Positions 49,470-52,575 of a stretch of 52,575 nt of DNA are shown here, one piece after another; the stretch's first letter is position 1, and every line of letters begins with the position of its first letter. The position numbers were made by a program, and so were the translations under genes. The DNA is from JAHCIE01 sp034431435. GTDB lineage: Bacteria > Chloroflexota > Anaerolineae > Epilineales > JAHCIE01. Location: positions 1 to 52,575 of the forward strand of contig DAOUDG010000034.1 of NCBI GenBank assembly GCA_034431435.1. Reading direction: 5' to 3'. Under the pieces are notes generated by a model. That model ran no database searches. It worked only from the letters and a program-made list of their open reading frames with translations, and had not been told where the DNA came from.

Positions 49470-50276
49470 ATGCACAACACAGTAACGGTCAACGGCGTGC
49501 GCCTGGTCTACGACGACATCGGCCCTGGCGACGCCCCCGGCATCCTGCTCGTTCACGGCTACCCGCTGAGCCGCGCCATGTGGCGCGCGCAGCACGACGC
49601 GCTGGTGGACCTGGGCTGGCGCGGCATCCTGCCCGACCTGCGTGGCTATGGCGAGAGCCAGGCGACACCGCCGCCCTACAGCATGGACCTGTTCGCCGAC
49701 GACCTGGCCGCCCTCCTCGACCACCTCGGGCTAGAGCGCGTCGTCCTGGGCGGGCTGAGCATGGGCGGCTACATCGCCTTCGCCTTCTGGCGGCGGCACG
49801 CGGCGCGCGTTCGCGCGCTGGTCCTGGCCGACACCCAGGCCGCGCCCGATACGGCCGAAGCGCGGGCGGGCCGCCTCAAGGCCCTGGCCGAGACGCAGGC
49901 CGGGCGGTTCGAGGCCGTGGCCGATGGGTTGTTGCCCCGCGTGCTAGGCCGCTCGACCCAGGCCAACAACCCGGCCCTGGTGGCGGAGGTACGGCGGATG
50001 ATGCTGGCGACGCCGACGGATGGTGTGCTAGGGTCGCTGGTGGCTCTGGCCAACCGCCCCGACTCGACGCCCACGCTGGCGGCCATCCACGCGCCGACGC
50101 TGCTGGTGTGCGGCGCGGAGGATGTCATCACACCCCCGACCGCCCACGAGGCCATGCGCGACGACATCACCGGTAGCCGCCTTGTCGTCATCCCTGGCGC
50201 GGGGCACATGTCGCCGCTAGAAGCGCCGGACGCCTTCAACGCCGCGTTGCGGGAGTTCCTGCGCCATGAGGCATGA
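49470..50276 (+). CDS. Alpha/beta-fold hydrolase
   Basis: A 268-residue alpha/beta hydrolase. Oxyanion-side strand ILLVHGYPLSRAMW, nucleophile elbow GLSMGG, acid Asp in LLVCGAEDVITPP and catalytic His in IPGAGHMSPLEAP: a complete Ser-Asp-His triad. The profile is that of small-molecule esterases and 3-oxoadipate enol-lactonase-like proteins; the substrate cannot be told. The start at ATG 49470 follows a purine-rich stretch and is the first Met before the first strand. The end abuts a repeat element (copy 4). Confidence 0.9.
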   Translation: MHNTVTVNGVRLVYDDIGPGDAPGILLVHGYPLSRAMWRAQHDALVDLGWRGILPDLRGYGESQATPPPYSMDLFADDLAALLDHLGLERVVLGGLSMGGYIAFAFWRRHAARVRALVLADTQAAPDTAEARAGRLKALAETQAGRFEAVADGLLPRVLGRSTQANNPALVAEVRRMMLATPTDGVLGSLVALANRPDSTPTLAAIHAPTLLVCGAEDVITPPTAHEAMRDDITGSRLVVIPGAGHMSPLEAPDAFNAALREFLRHEA

Positions 50277-50352
50277 GACAAGGGATTAGAGATTGGGGAT
50301 TGGCGGGGGAGAGCGCAGGCCCTCGCACCGCACGTTTCACGCCTTACGCCCC
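50275..50352 (+). repeat. Intergenic repeat family, copy 4
   Basis: GAGACAAGGGATTAGAGATT at 50275-50294 matches the left part of copy 3, and the core CACGTTTCACGCCTTACGCC at 50331-50350 matches the family core with a few changes. Its right end carries the -35 of the accC promoter. Confidence 0.6.
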
Positions 50353-50364
50353 TTGTGTTACAAT
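50336..50364 (+). promoter_or_regulatory. Promoter for accC-accB
   Basis: TTCACG at 50336-50341, 17 bases, TACAAT at 50359-50364 with extended TG at 50356-50357. The -35 lies inside repeat copy 4. Confidence 0.6.
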
Positions 50365-50426
50365 ATCGGTCGCTGCCGTGTCTTCCCCACCCTTGTCGCC
50401 CAACCGCCTGAGGTCGGTGACCCCCG

Positions 50427-51926
50427 ATGTTCAACAAGGTTCTGGTTGCCAATCGCGGTGAGATAGCCGTCCGCATCCTGCGCGGCTGCCACGAGCGCGG
50501 CCTGCGGACGGTCGCCGTCTATTCGGACGTGGACCGCACAGCTCTCCACGTGCGCTATGCCGACGAAGCGTACAATATCGGCCCCGCCCCGGCCCGCGAG
50601 TCGTACCTGCGCATCGACCGCATTCTAGACGTGGCGCGCCAGTCGGGCGCGCAAGCCATCCACCCCGGCTACGGCTTCCTGGCCGAAAACGCTAACTTTG
50701 CCCAGGCGTGCCTCGACGCAGGGTTCATCTTCATCGGCCCGACGCCTCAGGCCATCCGCGCCATGGGCGACAAGGTCGTGGCCAAGCGCAGTGTCAAGGC
50801 AGCGGGCGTACCCCTGGTGCCAGGCACGGACAGCGACAAGGATACCACTGACGCCGACCTCATCGCCGCCGCGCCGTCGGTCGGCTTCCCATTGCTGGTC
50901 AAGGCGGCGGCGGGGGGCGGCGGCAAGGGCATGCGCGCGGTGCGCCGCATGGAGGACCTGCCGGACGCCATCGCCGCTGCCCGCCGCGAGGCGAGGAACG
51001 CTTTTGGCGACGACCGGGTGTACCTGGAAAGGCTGCTAGAAAATGCGCGCCACGTCGAGTTCCAGATCATGGGCGACGAGCACGGCAACGTCATCCACCT
51101 CGGCGAGCGCGAGTGCTCTATTCAGCGACGCCACCAGAAGCTCATCGAGGAAGCGCCATCGCCGGCCCTGTACGACGCGCTCCGCGAGCGCATGGGGCAG
51201 ATGGCCGTCGCCGCCGCTCGCTCGGTGAACTATACCAACGCCGGCACCGTCGAGTTCCTTCTCGACCACGAGGGCAACTTCTATTTCCTGGAGATGAACA
51301 CCCGCTTGCAGGTGGAGCACCCCGTCACCGAGATGGTCACCGGCGTCGATATCGTCAAGGAGCAGCTGCGCATCGCGGCCGGCCGCAAGCTCCGCTACCG
51401 CCAGGAAGACATCAACCTCAACGGCTGGGCGCTGGAGTGTCGTATCACCGCCGAGGACCCCTACAACAATTTCCTGCCTTCCACCGGCACCATCGTCGCC
51501 GCCACGGAGCCGACCGGCCCCGGCGTGCGCGTCGAGAGCGGCATCTACGAGGGCTTTGAGGTCAGCCTGTACTACGACCCCATGGTCGCCAAGCTCGTCG
51601 CCTGGGGCGAGACGCGCGCCGAGGCGATTCTGCGCATGCGCCGCGCCCTCGACGAGTATCGCATCATCGGCGTCAAGACGTCGATCCCCTTCCACCGCCA
51701 GGTCATGGATAGCACGAGCTTCATCGGCGGCCAGTTCGATACCGGCTTCATCGAGAATCGCTTCCATATGCCAGGCGGCGACGAGACGAAGCACGGCGAG
51801 ACGGCGGCGATCATTGCCACGATGCTGGCTCACCAGCGTCGCCAGCAGGCCTTCGCGATGATCGAGGTCGAGGCGGGCGGCGATTGGCGGATCTCAGGGC
51901 GGCAGCGCGCCGTCAACCGCTGGTAG
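50427..51926 (+). CDS. accC: Biotin carboxylase (acyl-CoA carboxylase alpha subunit)
   Basis: ATP-grasp enzyme that carboxylates protein-bound biotin, 499 residues. Seen: MFNKVLVANRGEIAVRILRG, AIHPGYGFLAENANFA, the glycine loop VKAAAGGGGKGMRA, LGERECSIQRRHQKLIEEAP, EMNTRLQVEHPVTEMVTGVD and the C-terminal domain with YDPMVAKLVAWGETR. A ~45-residue tail beyond the usual AccC end (after GFIENRF) is unassigned. The carrier protein is encoded 15 bases downstream, so the enzyme belongs to a split acetyl/propionyl-CoA carboxylase. The carboxyltransferase is not in view. Confidence 0.96.
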   Translation: MFNKVLVANRGEIAVRILRGCHERGLRTVAVYSDVDRTALHVRYADEAYNIGPAPARESYLRIDRILDVARQSGAQAIHPGYGFLAENANFAQACLDAGFIFIGPTPQAIRAMGDKVVAKRSVKAAGVPLVPGTDSDKDTTDADLIAAAPSVGFPLLVKAAAGGGGKGMRAVRRMEDLPDAIAAARREARNAFGDDRVYLERLLENARHVEFQIMGDEHGNVIHLGERECSIQRRHQKLIEEAPSPALYDALRERMGQMAVAAARSVNYTNAGTVEFLLDHEGNFYFLEMNTRLQVEHPVTEMVTGVDIVKEQLRIAAGRKLRYRQEDINLNGWALECRITAEDPYNNFLPSTGTIVAATEPTGPGVRVESGIYEGFEVSLYYDPMVAKLVAWGETRAEAILRMRRALDEYRIIGVKTSIPFHRQVMDSTSFIGGQFDTGFIENRFHMPGGDETKHGETAAIIATMLAHQRRQQAFAMIEVEAGGDWRISGRQRAVNRW

Positions 51927-51941
51927 GCAAGGGAGGCGAGC

Positions 51942-52439
51942 ATGAAGTATCTGGCGGACCTGGGCGCGACCAGCTACACGATTGACATCGACCACCCGGG
52001 CGAGGTGGTCGTCGACGGCGTGCCCCACGTCGTCAGCCTGGAGACGGTCAATCGCGGCACGACGTTCTCCATCCTCATCGACGACAAGTCCTACGAGGCG
52101 TATGTGGAGCGGCGCGACGGCGTGTACTACGTCGAGATTGGCAGCGAGCGCCACGCCATCGCCGTCGAGGACGAGCGGCTGGCGAAGCTGAAGCGGACGC
52201 TCGGCGCGGACGACGACATCAGTGGCGAGTTCATCGTCAAAGCGCCGATGCCGGGGCTGGTGGTCGCGGTGCGTGTCGAGGTGGGCGACACGGTTGAGCC
52301 GGGCCAGGGCGTGGCGATTCTCGAGGCGATGAAGATGGAGAATGAGCTGAAAACGCCGCGCGCGGGGACGGTCAAGGCAATCCGCGCCCGACCGGGGCAG
52401 GCGGTGAACCAGGGGGAGACGCTCGTCGTCCTAAACTAA
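51942..52439 (+). CDS. accB: Biotin carboxyl carrier protein (biotin/lipoyl-binding)
   Basis: A 165-residue carrier with a C-terminal biotinyl domain. The biotinylated lysine is K131 in LEAMKMEN, preceded by APMPGLVVAVRVEVGDTVEP. The N-terminal ~90 residues contain a beta-rich linker domain (TSYTIDIDHPGEVVVDGVPH) of the type that docks with the carboxylase in propionyl/acyl-CoA enzymes. GGGAGGCGAG precedes the ATG. With accC it forms the biotin half-reaction; length and N-domain fit an acyl-CoA carboxylase rather than E. coli-type AccB. Confidence 0.94.
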   Translation: MKYLADLGATSYTIDIDHPGEVVVDGVPHVVSLETVNRGTTFSILIDDKSYEAYVERRDGVYYVEIGSERHAIAVEDERLAKLKRTLGADDDISGEFIVKAPMPGLVVAVRVEVGDTVEPGQGVAILEAMKMENELKTPRAGTVKAIRARPGQAVNQGETLVVLN

Positions 52440-52451
52440 TCCCAAGGTGAA

Positions 52452-52466
52452 ACCCGCAGAGCGGGT
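52452..52466 (+). terminator. Small hairpin after the biotin carrier gene
   Basis: ACCCGC (52452-52457), loop AGA, GCGGGT (52461-52466). Weak, no U-tract. Confidence 0.3.
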
Positions 52467-52467
52467 G

Positions 52468-52476
52468 TGGTATACT
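52468..52476 (+). promoter_or_regulatory. Extended -10 promoter for the last gene
   Basis: TGGTATACT at 52468-52476, ~34 bases before the ATG at 52510. No -35 seen. Confidence 0.55.
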
Positions 52477-52509
52477 GCCAGAGCTAAGAACTCGCGACGG
52501 AGGGTTGAG

Positions 52510-52575
52510 ATGGACGACATCCACGCGACGTTGAAGCGCTGGCAGTTGGACAGCAAGGCGGTGCGGGAACGGATG
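52510..52575 (+). CDS. Unidentified gene, 3' partial
   Basis: Only 22 codons are visible, beginning MDDIHATLKRWQLDSKAV. CGGAGGGTTGAG supplies a ribosome site and an extended -10 lies upstream, so a gene is likely. The location after accC-accB and the hydrophilic helical start would suit the N-terminus of a methylmalonyl-CoA mutase or carboxylase partner, but that is a guess. Confidence 0.6.
   Translation, partial: MDDIHATLKRWQLDSKAVRERM

Overview
The window is a gene-dense, high-GC bacterial chromosome segment, most likely from a Chloroflexota (Anaerolineae-type) genome. That assignment is inferred from several features: a tig-clpP-clpX block, secreted proteins with Thr/Pro-rich linkers and a dockerin-like repeat pair, many TIGR-like membrane/lipoprotein genes, a 'YLPLV' secreted protein, and runs of ACC/GAC-rich intergenic repeats. 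No sequence database could be consulted. TGA is a normal stop codon here (many ATGA gene overlaps). Promoters are mostly sigma70-like (TTGACA-17 bp-TATAAT or extended TGnTATAAT). No stretch above 300 bases lacks a gene. I saw no rRNA, tRNA, CRISPR array, insertion sequence or prophage.

Layout. 1-5347 (+): a peptide-type ABC importer (binding protein cut by the window edge, two permeases), a sialate-lyase-like aldolase and an ROK sugar kinase, a plausible acylamino-sugar uptake and catabolism operon. 5380-8833 (-): threonine synthase, a CNNM/CBS/CorC membrane protein and RNase Z. 8998-10946 (+): a free-standing ClpX-type zinc finger coupled to D-Ala-D-Ala ligase, then a Usp protein. 11045-14929 (-): a secreted protein, FtsK paralogue 1 and a three-domain S1 protein with a consensus promoter and a structured leader. 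15115-19574 (-): three complex-I antiporter-like membrane subunits behind a metallo-beta-lactamase-fold gene. 19732-20859 (+): a degenerate APH-fold kinase. 20865-26851 (-): a membrane protein, plsX, holA, a conserved membrane protein, a lone CBM48 protein, enolase and a cyclase. 27121-33009 (+): two 2-hydroxyacid oxidoreductases, then tig, clpP and clpX. 33210-39509 (-): a beta-propeller lipoprotein coupled to dapF, an HtrA protease, an S41 protease, a small protein and a phospholipase D lipoprotein. 39637-41178 (+): a HerA/DUF853 ATPase. 41276-41515 (-): a small membrane protein. 41719-48050 (+): FtsK paralogue 2, a dockerin-like secreted protein, an unknown protein, a candidate selenoprotein and ilvE. 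48232-48933 (-): creatininase family. 49073-52575 (+): a membrane protein, an alpha/beta hydrolase, biotin carboxylase, biotin carrier protein and the start of another gene.

The most striking signal is at 46618-47028. This is a DCC-family (DxxCxxC, DUF393/YuxK-like) thiol-disulfide oxidoreductase in which both codons of the CxxC site are in-frame TGA, with a bacterial SECIS-like hairpin directly downstream. It reads as a U-x-x-U selenoprotein. The gene sits between two copies of a dispersed intergenic repeat seen four times between 35.3 and 50.4 kb. Further leads are the lone ClpX zinc finger, the pseudokinase-like APH protein, the Tyr-to-Phe change in the sialate-lyase-like enzyme, the antiporter-like trio lacking the pump lysines, and the S1 leader with two mutually exclusive hairpins.
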